Below, piece by piece: positions 1 through 9,430 of a DNA stretch of 34,139 nt. The notes under the pieces were generated by a model. That model was not told the origin of the DNA and made no database searches. It was given only the letters and a program-made list of their open reading frames with translations. Each line of letters begins with the position of its first letter. Position 1 is the first letter of the stretch. The stretch is from assembly GCA_002150815.3 (NCBI GenBank), contig NDFF03000088.1, forward strand, positions 1-34,139, in the 5' to 3' direction. A program made the translations under genes and the position numbers. This DNA comes from Grammothele lineata (lineage: Eukaryota; Basidiomycota; Agaricomycetes; Polyporales; Polyporaceae).

Positions 1-90
1 TGCAGGCGCCGTACCCGACGCGGTGGCTGCGTCTACGAGATCTAACGGCCCGGCGCCTTAGACCGTTAGACCTGTAGACGCCTGCACTTC
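1..90. repeat. TAGAC-rich imperfect inverted repeat at left end
   Basis: Bases 29-48 (GCGTCTACGAGATCTAACGG) and 63-81 (CCGTTAGACCTGTAGACGC) are near-perfect reverse complements with one indel. The outermost TGCAGGCG (1-8) also pairs with CGCCTGCA (79-86), so the block can fold as a long stem. It carries the units TTAGACC and TGTAGACGCC, which recur at 33676-33795. The DUF6533 gene that follows has lost its 5' exons, with the break inside what should be its second intron. The class of repeat is unknown; no transposase is nearby. Confidence 0.65.
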
Positions 91-148
91 TTCTGATGCA
101 CAGCGGGGTCGTGTTACTTCTCGAGTCGCTCATTCCGCCTCTGATTAG

Positions 149-1668
149 CCTTCGTTTCCTTCGAGTATCTCATCACCCTTCGCCATGAAATAAGGCTGTT
201 TTGGAACACAGCTTTGACGGGCGCAGTGTGTTTGTTCTTCGCGAACAGGTACATGATGCTGGCGTTCAGCTGGTATGACGTTATCGTCATTTTCACTCCT
301 CGATCAGTCACTGTACGTTCCGTCTTTTTAAATCAAATGCGTAAAAGAGAGTTGCTCACACCATCCCCAGAGGTCCGAACGTTCCATACGTTTCGTACTT
401 TGGGCTAACGACGACGGTTTAGCTGTACCAAGAACGCAATAGCTTCGAAGACATTCCAGGTTATACAATTCGCCAATTGGGCAGGTAAGTGCACTACTCT
501 ACACGCGACGACAGATGCTGATAGACACCATGTCAGCATTTTCCGCCCTCCGTGCGCTCGCGCTGAGCGGGCATCGCACTATCTCGCTGGTCATCTTCTG
601 CCTCTCGATGATGCCGTTTGCGACCAATATGGTACTACCTACATATACCGACGATTTCAAATGCTGACCCTCTCCATGATTGTAGATACTCGTTGCGAAT
701 ACAGTCGCGAAACACATACCACTGGCTGGTTGTGTTAACACGGCGACTGTCTCCCGTGCACTCACGCAGAGGTTAGCTTGATTATTCGTCGTCTCACGCT
801 AGTGCGTTACTCATTGAGGCTCTCCCAGACGTTCGTATTCCGTTGTTCGTAGTCACTCGTTCCATGGCGGTGAATCTGACATAATCCTCGATGAGCGTAG
901 TGACTGTCGCGACGAGACTGTGCCTCATCGTGGCAGATACCCTGCTCATATACTTTACTTGGCATCGCCTCTACAGCCGAGGCACCTCGCACGCACGAGC
1001 AACACTTCGCAGCCACTCCTTTATGCACGTCCTCCTCCGAGACGGTAAGAATCATCCCTCGTTCCCGTCTTCTCTAGGTGACTGACACTGCACTCAGGGA
1101 CAATGCTGTTCATGTTAGTGATAGCCAACTGATATGCCAACGCGGTGTCCTGACGCCATTATGTAGTGTCCTTTTCGCGATGAACACCATACATCTTACG
1201 CTCTCTCTGCTCTCGGTACGGCCTTCGTCTATTCCTCCCGAAAGTACACATAAGTGACCCCTTCTGCCAGATCACAGGCCCCGTCAGCAACGCGAGCCAA
1301 GTCACGCTTATGGAGAACCCGTATGCTGTCCTCGTCTCTCGTCACGCGACAGCAACTAACCTGGACTATCTAGTGTGACCTCAGTCCTCATCTCGCGCTT
1401 CCTCCTCCACCTTCAAGCCGTCAATCGGACCGCGAGCGCTATCGCTACCTCGGGGCCAATCTCCGGGAATGTCACGCCCGCGGACTCACTCGTCTTCGCG
1501 CGTGTGGCCGACTCCTTCGCGGCCTCAATAGAACACAGCGATCTCGACCACGGCGTGGAAGAGGACGTGGAGCACCCCGTGCGCGCCGTGGTAGGGAGCG
1601 AAGAAGGTTACGAGCTACCACGCGCCTACAAGCCTGGTGAGCATCCCAGGAGCGATCCGGAGTCGTAG
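149..1668 (+). pseudogene. DUF6533 integral membrane protein, 5'-truncated copy
   Basis: Multi-pass membrane protein of the DUF6533 family expanded in Agaricomycetes; biochemical role unknown. Exons inferred by phase: 149-312 (FEYLITLRHE...LTGAVCLFFANRY, the DUF6533 core), a 2-nt exon at 371-372, 423-484 (SCTKN...), 537-631 (AFSALRALALSG), 686-771, 896-1044 (VTVATRLCLIVADTLLIYFTW), 1098-1113, 1167-1215 (AMNTIHLTLSLLS), 1271-1320, 1374-1668 (VTSVLISRFLLHLQ, then an acidic tail). Seven of these exons have exactly the same length as in the complete paralogue at 6210-7973. The two first exons (start codon and the ANYCQVASA-type segment) are absent: sequence upstream of about 107 is the TAGAC repeat. 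The remaining frame has no stop, so the break is recent, or the start is replaced by something not seen here. Confidence 0.8.
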
Positions 1669-1919
1669 ATGCAGAGTCGGTGTTGAAGGTTCGACACAAT
1701 CGTAATATATCTGTATCCGTGTATGAGGGGCTAGCTTCTAAACTCTCTATTTGTCACCGACTCGCTTTGACGCCCTCGAAACTCGCGTGGGCTGAGTCCT
1801 TTCCTATGATTCACGACATAAAAGGTTGAATTTCCAGAGCCGTACGGTTCCAGTTTAAATACATACCCTATGCAATGACGGTAATGTGCGCAGCATCCTT
1901 CATGAAGAGACCTAGTATG

Positions 1920-2150
1920 TCAAACCAAGAAGAAAACAATCGTCATTTCATCAGTTGAACGGTGCTGCAGCGCCGTGGCGAGAGACATACCTTCGAGTGG
2001 CTCGCTGATGCTGGAGGTTGGTACGGCACTTGAGCGGTGTACGGCAGAGGAAGTATGGCGGTCAGCTTCGGCCAATTTGGTCGGCCTGGCCTGGCAGGCT
2101 CCAAGGAGGGCAACGAGGTAGACGAAGACGAAGACGGGGATGAAGTGCAT
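1920..2150 (-). CDS. possible small secreted protein (76 aa)
   Basis: An ATG-initiated frame with a classical signal peptide: hydrophobic residues 3-18 (FIPVFVFVYLVALLGA), followed by CQARP as a likely cleavage region. The mature part is Ser/Thr/His-rich, with no repeated core and no KR Kex2 sites. It lies about 0.8 kb downstream of the UstYa-type oxidase on the same strand, so a role as a peptide substrate can be asked about but is not shown. It could equally be a chance frame or one exon of a longer gene. The family is not recognised. Confidence 0.35.
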   Translation of the reverse strand: MHFIPVFVFVYLVALLGACQARPTKLAEADRHTSSAVHRSSAVPTSSISEPLEGMSLATALQHRSTDEMTIVFFLV

Positions 2151-2956
2151 GGCGGCAGTAGCGACGAGGGGGTGCAGAGGTGCTACGTTTCCGGTCTTGT
2201 CCCACAAATCTAGAGGTAGATGTGGGTGTATTGATACCTGGAAGGTGGACTGACATATATGTACGCATGTTGCACAGCGAGGTGGTACTAGGTTCGAATC
2301 GTAAAGAGTTCGCATGCTGAAGTTGGATAGATACCAGGGTTCTGACGGATATCAACAGTCAATGTGAGAAGGCACGAGTGGCATTCATAGCCTGATGTAG
2401 TCCCGGAGATTATTAACGCACAGCTTCCGGCCTCGTCAACTGGCCCCTTGCGGAAAGGGCCTTCACTTATTCGGTCCAACACTGGGGTTCCCAGTGCCTT
2501 AGACGTTTCCTTCTTCTGTCTGCCGTCCTCGTACTTTGGAACGACTGTCGGCGGGCCCGGCACTTCGAACTTTCGGCGAGTCGGAGATTGACGGACCTCG
2601 ACGCGATGTCCGCGTTCTGCGGCCGCCCTCACACTTCCTCTTCTGCGTGCATGCAGACGTTGGTCTTAGCGATCGTCAGGAGCCACATACGAATGATTGT
2701 CCCTGTAAATGGTTTCTTCTTCGGTCTCAGATTTACAACGGCGCATCTATCTGTCAGGAGTAGTTTTAGGAGGACACCTGTACGAACTTGCACAATATAT
2801 CTAGCTCTGGGCGCCGAGCATTCGATACAACGGGATAGGGTATAAGGTGATCCAACATTAGAGTGTTGGGCACGACGGAAACTTCTCAAACGCCACCAGA
2901 CGCCTCCCCCTTTGACATCGAGTTCATTACGGGTAGAGAACGCCTGCCCTTGCCTA
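2151..2956. other. intergenic, no gene recognised
   Basis: Both strands carry only short frames without recognisable domains. The stretch separates the small secreted frame from the stop of the UstYa-type gene. Confidence 0.5.
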
Positions 2957-3628
2957 CTAATCCTCAGAAGAGCCCTCCATGCTCATAGACTGGTCAATCT
3001 CGGGCGCCGGGTGTTCCTCCAGATACCGCCTCAAGACCGTCCAGTCCTTGCACCGATGCACGCTCCCAAACCCGTTCGCCCCATAAACCCAGCGCCCATC
3101 CCTGTATACAGGCTGTGCACTCTCGAGCGTCGCGTCCGCGGCACAGAGGACCGCCTGGCGCATGTAGCGCAGACAGTGCTCGGCGTGGTGCGCGTGCTCT
3201 GCCTTGCCCGTGACAATCGCGGCGCGGAAGACGTCGAGGCAGTGCAGCTGGTGGACCATTGCGATTGAGAAGGTGCGGTTGGCCGGCCCGAGGGGCGTGA
3301 AGCCCGTCGAGGGCGGGAATTGCGTGCCCCAGGCGTCGTCGTCGGGCAGCCCGAAGCGCGGTCCGCCGTTAGTGAACGCGAGTCCGACGGTGGGGAGTTT
3401 GAGGGGCAGCTGGGCCGGATAATCGTCTCCTACGTAGGCTGAAAACAATATCGTGCCTGTCAGAAGAGGGCGAGGGGGCGTTCAGTGGAGACGCTCACTG
3501 TACGTGTACTCGGAGGGTATCAGGGCGCTGAATGCGCAGACGAGTATTCCAAGGAAGACGATGTTGGCCAAGGTGAAAATAAGGATTAGATGAAAGGCGC
3601 CACGGAGTGCCCTTGAGGTAGGATACAT
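2957..3628 (-). CDS. UstYa-type (DUF3328) oxidase, 2 exons
   Basis: Exons 3628-3499 and 3438-2957, with a 60-nt GTGAGC...CAG intron, give a 203-residue protein, normal for UstYa-like proteins. Residues 11-34 form one transmembrane anchor. The two family signatures are intact: HQLHC at 106-110 and HAEHC at 128-132. In characterised ascomycete pathways (ustiloxin, cyclochlorotine type) such proteins catalyse oxidative cyclisation of ribosomal peptides, or halogenation or hydroxylation; these His/Cys motifs are considered the likely metal-binding or catalytic residues. The start is the first ATG ahead of the anchor. The neighbour at 4213 is divergent and may be a decayed relative. No other biosynthetic enzyme is adjacent, so the pathway and substrate are unknown. 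Confidence 0.87.
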
Positions 3629-4212
3629 GGCTAAGGGGTGCAATGAGAGAGCAATGCTGGACGTCTATGGCTAGAGAGAGAAGGATAAGAGGGTGAACCC
3701 GCAAGGTACAGCTTGAAACATACGCACCGCTCGGCGAGCTCAGTCAGTGAAAGAACAAGAACATATGCTTATTAGGCTCTCGTCGTCGATCAGTCAGTTT
3801 GCCTAAGGAAGATCATGTCAGTAAGGCTCCGACATTGCCGGGGGAGCTCCCGAAAGGCAGTAAATGGCACCGGACAGCGATGATACAGTGGTGTCGGCAC
3901 AAATCGATCAATACCAACTAAGCACGGGAATGATGCATCAGAAAAAACTCTTCGGAGTGAGAAACGTGGGAGGGTACAGACGATCGTTCGAAACCTGAGG
4001 CGTTCCTTGTGTTCGGTCGATAGATTGACCTCGGGTTCGACAGATCTCCCTTGTAGGAAGCTCACGAATTGTCCACAGCCTATAATACGTCTCTTTCGGC
4101 TCTGGTGTGCACCTTCTTACGCAGTCAAGACTCTCCTCTTCTTGTAAGTGCGTATCTCAATGGCAAGCAGGACGCTAATCATGCTCACCAGATAGCTCAG
4201 CACGCCACGCCC
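3629..4212. promoter_or_regulatory. divergent intergenic region upstream of UstYa-type gene
   Basis: These 584 bases lie between two divergent starts (3628 minus, 4213 plus), so they should hold the promoter of the intact oxidase. No gene-like frame and no recognisable operator were found. The assignment rests on position only. Confidence 0.4.
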
Positions 4213-4491
4213 ATGAATTATGTCCTTATCGCCAAAGACCCGGACCTGGGAGATCGCCACCACGACGGAGAGGAGTACGAATCACCAATGGGAGCAACTC
4301 GAAGCGAGCGCGACTCAATGCTTTGGCGTTCCATCGTGTGGCTCATGGTTGTGAACGCCATCGGATGGGTCTTCGCCTTGATCGGGATGTATGCGATACA
4401 TTCTGTCGTTTCAACCAGCCTAGACATCAAACAAACTCGCAGTCTTCCGCGTCCGGATACTAGTAATGGGTTGGAGGTGCTGTTTTTGTAG
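4213..4491 (+). pseudogene. single-TM N-terminal remnant, possibly UstYa-like
   Basis: A 92-codon frame from ATG: a hydrophilic acidic head (YVLIAKDPDLGDRHHDGEEYE), a basic stop, then one membrane helix at about residues 40-60 (IVWLMVVNAIGWVFALIGMY) and a short tail. This head-plus-anchor layout resembles the first exon of many UstYa-family proteins, and it sits head-to-head with an intact UstYa-type gene. No HxxHC motif was found downstream to about 5.9 kb, so if it was a UstYa gene its catalytic part is lost. It could also be an unrelated small membrane protein. Confidence 0.4.
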
Positions 4492-5486
4492 TCACAGATG
4501 TAATTGTAGAGGGATGAGACGAGACGTGCGACGCTGGCTTGCCGGGGGCTGGTCGGTACCGATCCGTGGTATTGACACGCCTTAACCAGGGGGACAGCAT
4601 ACACTAAAGCTGCTCTATAGAGAGCTGAAGGGCAGGGGATGAGGCCTCGGTGCAGGAAAGCGACATGGATTGGGTGATGAGATGGTCGCTGTCATCGTGG
4701 TACTAATAAGAGGCAACGAAATCCAACTGGAACGGTAGTCAGGCCATTAGTTGATGAGGTCAGTATCTTGTTATGCTGATTGGAACTCCGATTGACCTCT
4801 CGGAAAACTCCACTTCAAGATGTCTTGTACTTGGCGCTTGTCTTCATGATCTCCTCTAACTTGCCCCCGAGTCTGACCCGACGAATGTCATGGCCTTGCG
4901 CAACCCCAGCCGAGTCTTCAACAGCCCCCTTGTCCTGTGTTACGAGCAACTGCGAGACAAAGAGGCCCCTTTCCCCGGGTTTCCGACATTGATGGCTGGA
5001 ACCACGTCCGAGTCTCTGGATTACTAGTGCAGATGTACGCGTCAAGGGCCAAGGCCGGCGAACAACTACTGTATTACTGGATGGGAACGGTGACAGTAAG
5101 TCTAACGTCTCTACAACCGTCTTTCTTATAGCTGATCTGTACCAAGTGCCGCTTTCCCAAGGGCAGCGTAGCGCTTTCTACATCCAACGTAGGAATATTG
5201 GACTGAACGTACGAGTGATGTCTGGTGGGATCAGGGTGGAGAACGGCGCAATATATGGGGGATATCGACCCAGGACGGCATATTGGCAGCAGGATAATCT
5301 TGGGGACGGATATGGACTTTTGTGAGTTCTTCTGCTATCATTATATATGCCCAACTCCTTGCGCAAGCCCTCCTCCCCCTGCATCCTACCACCATTAGTG
5401 CGTTTCCCCTGTCAGTAGGGCATTCATGTTCACTCTAGACGTCTATTTGTTTAAGACACTACACGTACACTCGCTTTTCATGAGAT
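4492..5486. other. intergenic, no gene recognised
   Basis: Only short uninformative frames. A piece at about 4889-5000 reads as plausible protein (ALRNPSRVFNSPLVLCYEQL) but is open for too short a distance to assign. It may be decayed coding sequence. Confidence 0.4.
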
Positions 5487-5759
5487 ATGGAGCCGTCCGC
5501 GATCTCCACGTTTCTCCCTGTTCGCGATCCCGGCCACAATGCACCGAGAAGCGCGCTGATAGAGCGTTACTTCGCAGAGGTTTGTCGTCAGTACACACTC
5601 GACATCCTGCAGTCAGATACTCGGTTCGGCCGCTGGCTCGCTCAGAGTTTCCAGGTCCCTCGAGAGCTAATACAGGTCTGTGCTCACCCTGGGCTTCGGC
5701 ATTCCGAGATCTTGTAACTAAATCGTCCGCAGGGGAAGAGAGGTTCCTCTCTGAGATGA
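5487..5759 (+). CDS. possible small two-exon gene (71 aa)
   Basis: ATG at 5487 opens 63 codons ending ...WLAQSFQVPRELIQ. A 57-nt GTCTGT...CGCAG intron (5676-5732) then joins in phase to 27 nt ending in TGA. Amino-acid usage (EVCRQYTLDILQSDTRFGRW) looks protein-like, but no family is recognised. It could be a fragment of a once larger gene. Confidence 0.3.
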
Positions 5760-6209
5760 ATTTTCGCCGGCGGTGCTCCCTCCGTGGCATTGCCGTGACA
5801 CGGTTGGACTGGATGTGGTTTCCCATCTGTCCTAGCAGAACGTACTCGTGATTGTATGGACGCCCATCTCATCAGTCACGTACCACAAAAATGACCAAAC
5901 CTTCGTAGCTTCTTCGATGATCAACTTCAGTCTACAAGTTTAAGTTATCAGCGAAACGTCAGGATATCACGCATGTACGTATGTTCAGTGTGAGAGCGAT
6001 CTGTCTACGTAGAAGTTCAAAGAACCAACACATTGATGACATTGACTTCATTCCTTTCAGAGCAATCGACACCTCTAGACGGCTTGTGACGTACAACTGA
6101 CCTCGCCTGTTCCTGAATGAGTCCTTTAAGATAAAGCCCGCCTTGGCCGAAGGACAAGTCGTTGCAACGCTCTATCTCCATACGATTTGCGCGCTCCGTC
6201 GAAGCCACG
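5760..6209. promoter_or_regulatory. upstream region of complete DUF6533 gene
   Basis: No gene-like frame. By position it contains the promoter and 5' UTR of the gene starting at 6210. No specific element was identified. Confidence 0.35.
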
Positions 6210-7973
6210 ATGGATACGAAGGTCATAGCCGAGTACAGCGGTTTGTGAGGCCACCTAGCAGCGTTTCGCCTAGGATCCAGCTGAGTACCGTTCACTCGAC
6301 AGCATTATTGCCAACTACTGCCAAGTGGCAAGCGCAGGTGCGTCCGGTCGATCGTGTTGATCGCTTCTCGCCAGCTAATTTCCTTTCTACTAGCGCTTGT
6401 CTCCTTCGAATACTTCGCCACTCTTCGTCGCGAGCTCAGGCTGTTCTGGCGTGGATCGTTGACCGGGGCGGTCGTTTTGTTCCTTGGGAACAGGTACTTG
6501 ACGTTAACATTCGTCTGGTACAACGTGATCGTTATCTTCGCCCCTCACACGACCTCGGTAAGCGTCATGTTATCTGAATGTAGTCTGGACATCGTCACTC
6601 ATTGTATCCACAGAGGTCAGGATTGGCCATCGATAATTGTGAACGTCTCGAGCTAACCTCGCAGTCTCCAGCTGTACTGCGAACTCCCAGGCCGGAAAAG
6701 CGCTGGAGGTGGCGCAGTTCGCCATATGCGCAGGTGATTGTGCCTTTTCTTGAACTATGCGTCTCCCTGGACTAACCCCCGGGATAAGCTTTCTCCGCAC
6801 TACGCGCGCTCGCACTCAGCAGACAGCGCGTGCTTTCATTCCTGATCCTCTGCCTGGCCCTGGCCCCGCTGGCGATCAATCTGGTGAGTCCTGCCTCTCG
6901 TTCCGATCAAGTGCGCTCACGAAGGTCGACCTTCATCTCTCTCGTAGGTGCAAGTTGTCAGGACAGTCGGGATGTACGCGGGCGTTGCTGCAGCAGGGTG
7001 CGTCAATACCACGGCACTCTCGCGGGAGCTCGTCAAGAGGTGCGTTTTCCACCCTTTTCCCATATCACTCGTCTCTGACTCGGCCTATTCACGATCGTGT
7101 CTGCATTCTCGTAGATGTGCGTTCTCTGTTTTTCTTTGTGTCAGGTTTCATTGCGTTGCTGAGAGTGTTGGTCATGAACGCAGTGACGATCGTGTCGAGA
7201 CTATCCGTCATCACCGCCGACGTCCTGCTCGTATACATCACGTGGCGCACGCTGTACAAGCGGGGTCAATTCCAATTGACCTTGAGCAGCGATTCCTTCC
7301 TCAACGTTCTTCTGCGTGATGGTGAGTTCGGTGTTCCATGTACGTCATCCCAAGATAACGAATATCCCGCATAGGCACGATCTACTTCATGTGAGGGGTT
7401 GTCTTGGGGGCTGCCAGGACGTGCTAATAACCCTATGATAGAGTCCTATCGGTTGTGAACAGCTTGCATCTGACTTTGTCATTACTATCGGTACGCTTGC
7501 CCATCGTAGACCGCGCTCAGTGACTAATTGTTCATACCAGATCGTCGGACCCGTCAGCAACGCGAGCCTAGTGACCCTCCTTACCAATCCGTGCGCAGTC
7601 CTTTCGTTTCCGAACTCCGGGTATCACTGAATCGCTGCTTGTCCCACTACGCAGGCTAACTTCGGTCCTCATCTCGCGCTTTCTCCTCAATCTACAAGAG
7701 GCGAATCGAGTGGGGACTGATTCGAACTCGACCGCGGGGAGTACCGCTCCGAGCCAGTCGCTCGTCTTCGAGCGCGTCGTCGGTTCGCTTGCGGCATCCA
7801 TCATGCCTGGCGGCTCGGACTACGATGAAGACGACGTCCCGGTGCACGCCGGCATATCCCTCCAGGACGCAGGTCATGTACATAACGCGCCTCAGAAGTC
7901 AGCGGACGAAGAGAGGGGCTCCGAGGGGACCTTCGTTGTTGCTCAAGCGCCCATATGGTCCACGTACATGTGA
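6210..7973 (+). CDS. DUF6533 integral membrane protein, 12 exons
   Basis: Exons inferred by phase: 6210-6240, 6281-6337 (SIIANYCQVASA), 6394-6557 (FEYFATLRRELRLFW, LTGAVVLFLGNRY), a 2-nt exon AG at 6614-6615, 6672-6733 (CTANSQAGKALEVAQFAICA), 6789-6883 (FSALRALALSRQRVLSFLIL), 6948-7039, 7164-7321 (VTIVSRLSVITADVLLVYITW), 7375-7390, 7442-7490, 7541-7590, 7655-7973. They give 364 residues with about seven hydrophobic segments and a hydrophilic acidic tail. The family is widespread in Agaricomycetes and of unknown function; the topology is receptor-like but no ligand is known. The tandem truncated copy at 149-1668 has the same exon lengths. The weakest point is the 2-nt exon; without it the 164-nt and 62-nt exons are out of phase. 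Confidence 0.8.
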
Positions 7974-8353
7974 GGTACCTTGGCAGCTTTGTAGAATCGA
8001 TGTAGGCCGGGGGCGGGATGAGGCCGGGGGCGGGATGCTGCCGGTGAAAAAATACGGGGATTGAGATGTCAAGGTTCCGCATGAGAGGTACTGCTCCGTC
8101 ATAGAACGTCCATGTACGTTGTCCATTACGAATTGCTAGTTACTGGTTCCACCTAGGACATACTCAAGATTCTGTAGGGATGATATCTATCGTGGCTTCC
8201 ATGTCACCGCGAAGGGTTCGGGCGCGAGGCTCCGATTTCGACGGGCAGCGGCTATCGGCAACGTGGTGGTACGGCACCGCGCGCTTGCGTCAGTGAAGGT
8301 GGCTGCACGCTGGCATCTTGTTGCTTTCTGCCAACGACCATCTCTCCGAGACA
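7974..8353. other. intergenic between DUF6533 and F-box genes
   Basis: Apart from the 17-bp tandem duplication no feature was recognised. It should hold the 3' UTR of the upstream gene and the promoter of the F-box gene. Confidence 0.4.
8004..8037. repeat. 17-bp perfect tandem duplication, GC-rich
   Basis: The unit AGGCCGGGGGCGGGATG occurs twice without mismatch at 8004-8020 and 8021-8037, just after the stop of the DUF6533 gene. It is probably simple slippage in a 3' region. G-runs could form a G-quadruplex, but no function is shown. Confidence 0.85.
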
Positions 8354-9388
8354 ATGTGCCCCACTCCGGCCTCCAGAATATGCGACTTTCCCGTCGAACT
8401 GCTTCAAGAAATCTTCTCGTACGTCTGCGTCGACGGCGGCGTGATGGGATGTTCGCTCTCGCGCGTCTCAAGACGCGTCCGAGCAGCCGCTCAACTCATC
8501 CGCTACCACGCTATCGAACTTGCTGGACTCAAGCAGATCATGGCTTTCGCTGAACACTACCAGAAAGTCCATGATACCGCATCGCGCGCCCACTCCGATG
8601 GCATACACATCCCACGCATTCGGCACCTCTACATCACGTCCCACTCTGCCATGCGCTACAGGCTCGTGTACGAGGACGACTCAGGTGGCATAGTGGCGCC
8701 CGCGATCGCCGCTCTCCTCGCGCTCGTAGCGTCGGACATGCAAACACTGGTCCTCGTCACCGTCTTCTGCCACGCCACTCTTTTCCAGCATTGCGCGCCA
8801 TTCGCGCGCTTGCGCGACCTCACGCTCGCGCGCTGGTCCGGGCTCGACGGGCCTTCCATACACGGCCCCCAATTGCCGGCCCGTTTCTTCCCGCAGCTCC
8901 AGCGGCTGCATTTCGCGCTAGGCATGGTCGAGGACGATTTTGCGCCGACGTTTGCGTATTGGACGAGATTAGCACCAAGCATGCGCGTCTTGCGGCTCAC
9001 GGATGCGCCCCGACACTGTTGGGCATACGACTTGGCTGATGTATTCGGTGGGTCGCTTGTGGGATTCGTATTTGTTGTACCTGTCTTGATCATACCCCTC
9101 ACAGTCAAACACGACTCTTCGGATACCCATTTTCCGGAACTGGATAGGTTCCTCATCCAGCCAACTCCCTTTCCGCGCCTCGGATCCGAAGGCTACGGAC
9201 ACCAAACTTTCCACCTGCGCACAGCGGAAATGGCGCAGCGCGCGAGAGAAGGTGTACAGGTTATGCTCTTACCTGTGCCGGAACCAAATACTGCTAGTCA
9301 GTATGCACAGCACTCTATCGACTTTGCTGTGGGGTGGCGCGAGGGCGTCTTGGGTGGAGACGCATTCTGGAGTCACGGAAATTCCTAA
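8354..9388 (+). CDS. F-box protein A
   Basis: An N-terminal F-box (about residues 8-45: DFPVELLQEIFSYVCVDGG, then CSLSRVSRRVR) is followed by a long region with regular leucine-rich segments (LRDLTLARW, LQRLHFALG, MRVLRLTDA). F-box proteins bind Skp1 and present substrates to SCF ubiquitin ligases; no substrate is predicted here. The ATG at 8354 is chosen because it aligns with the starts of the two paralogues. An internal 57-nt stretch, 9048-9104 (GTGGGT...ACAG), lies exactly where both paralogues have an intron. It is a multiple of three without stop, so spliced (325 aa) and unspliced (344 aa) forms are both open. The C-terminus has the shared GWREGVLGGDAFW signature. It converges on F-box gene B with 42 nt between stop codons. 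Confidence 0.85.
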   Translation: MCPTPASRICDFPVELLQEIFSYVCVDGGVMGCSLSRVSRRVRAAAQLIRYHAIELAGLKQIMAFAEHYQKVHDTASRAHSDGIHIPRIRHLYITSHSAMRYRLVYEDDSGGIVAPAIAALLALVASDMQTLVLVTVFCHATLFQHCAPFARLRDLTLARWSGLDGPSIHGPQLPARFFPQLQRLHFALGMVEDDFAPTFAYWTRLAPSMRVLRLTDAPRHCWAYDLADVFGGSLVGFVFVVPVLIIPLTVKHDSSDTHFPELDRFLIQPTPFPRLGSEGYGHQTFHLRTAEMAQRAREGVQVMLLPVPEPNTASQYAQHSIDFAVGWREGVLGGDAFWSHGNS

Positions 9389-9430
9389 GTAGACAGCCTT
9401 GTAAATGGGTACCAATACGTTCCAACTGCG

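Noticed and set aside
1..90. TTAGACC units as telomeric repeat
   Set aside because: The usual basidiomycete telomere repeat is TTAGGG; here the units are irregular, mixed in orientation and followed by ordinary genes.
2287..2297. GGTTCGAATC, a tRNA B-box-like motif
   Set aside because: Flanking bases cannot form a T stem, and no acceptor or anticodon arm fits around it.
8656..9156. 166-codon minus-strand frame opposite F-box A
   Set aside because: Antisense shadow; Ser/Lys/Arg-rich without domain.
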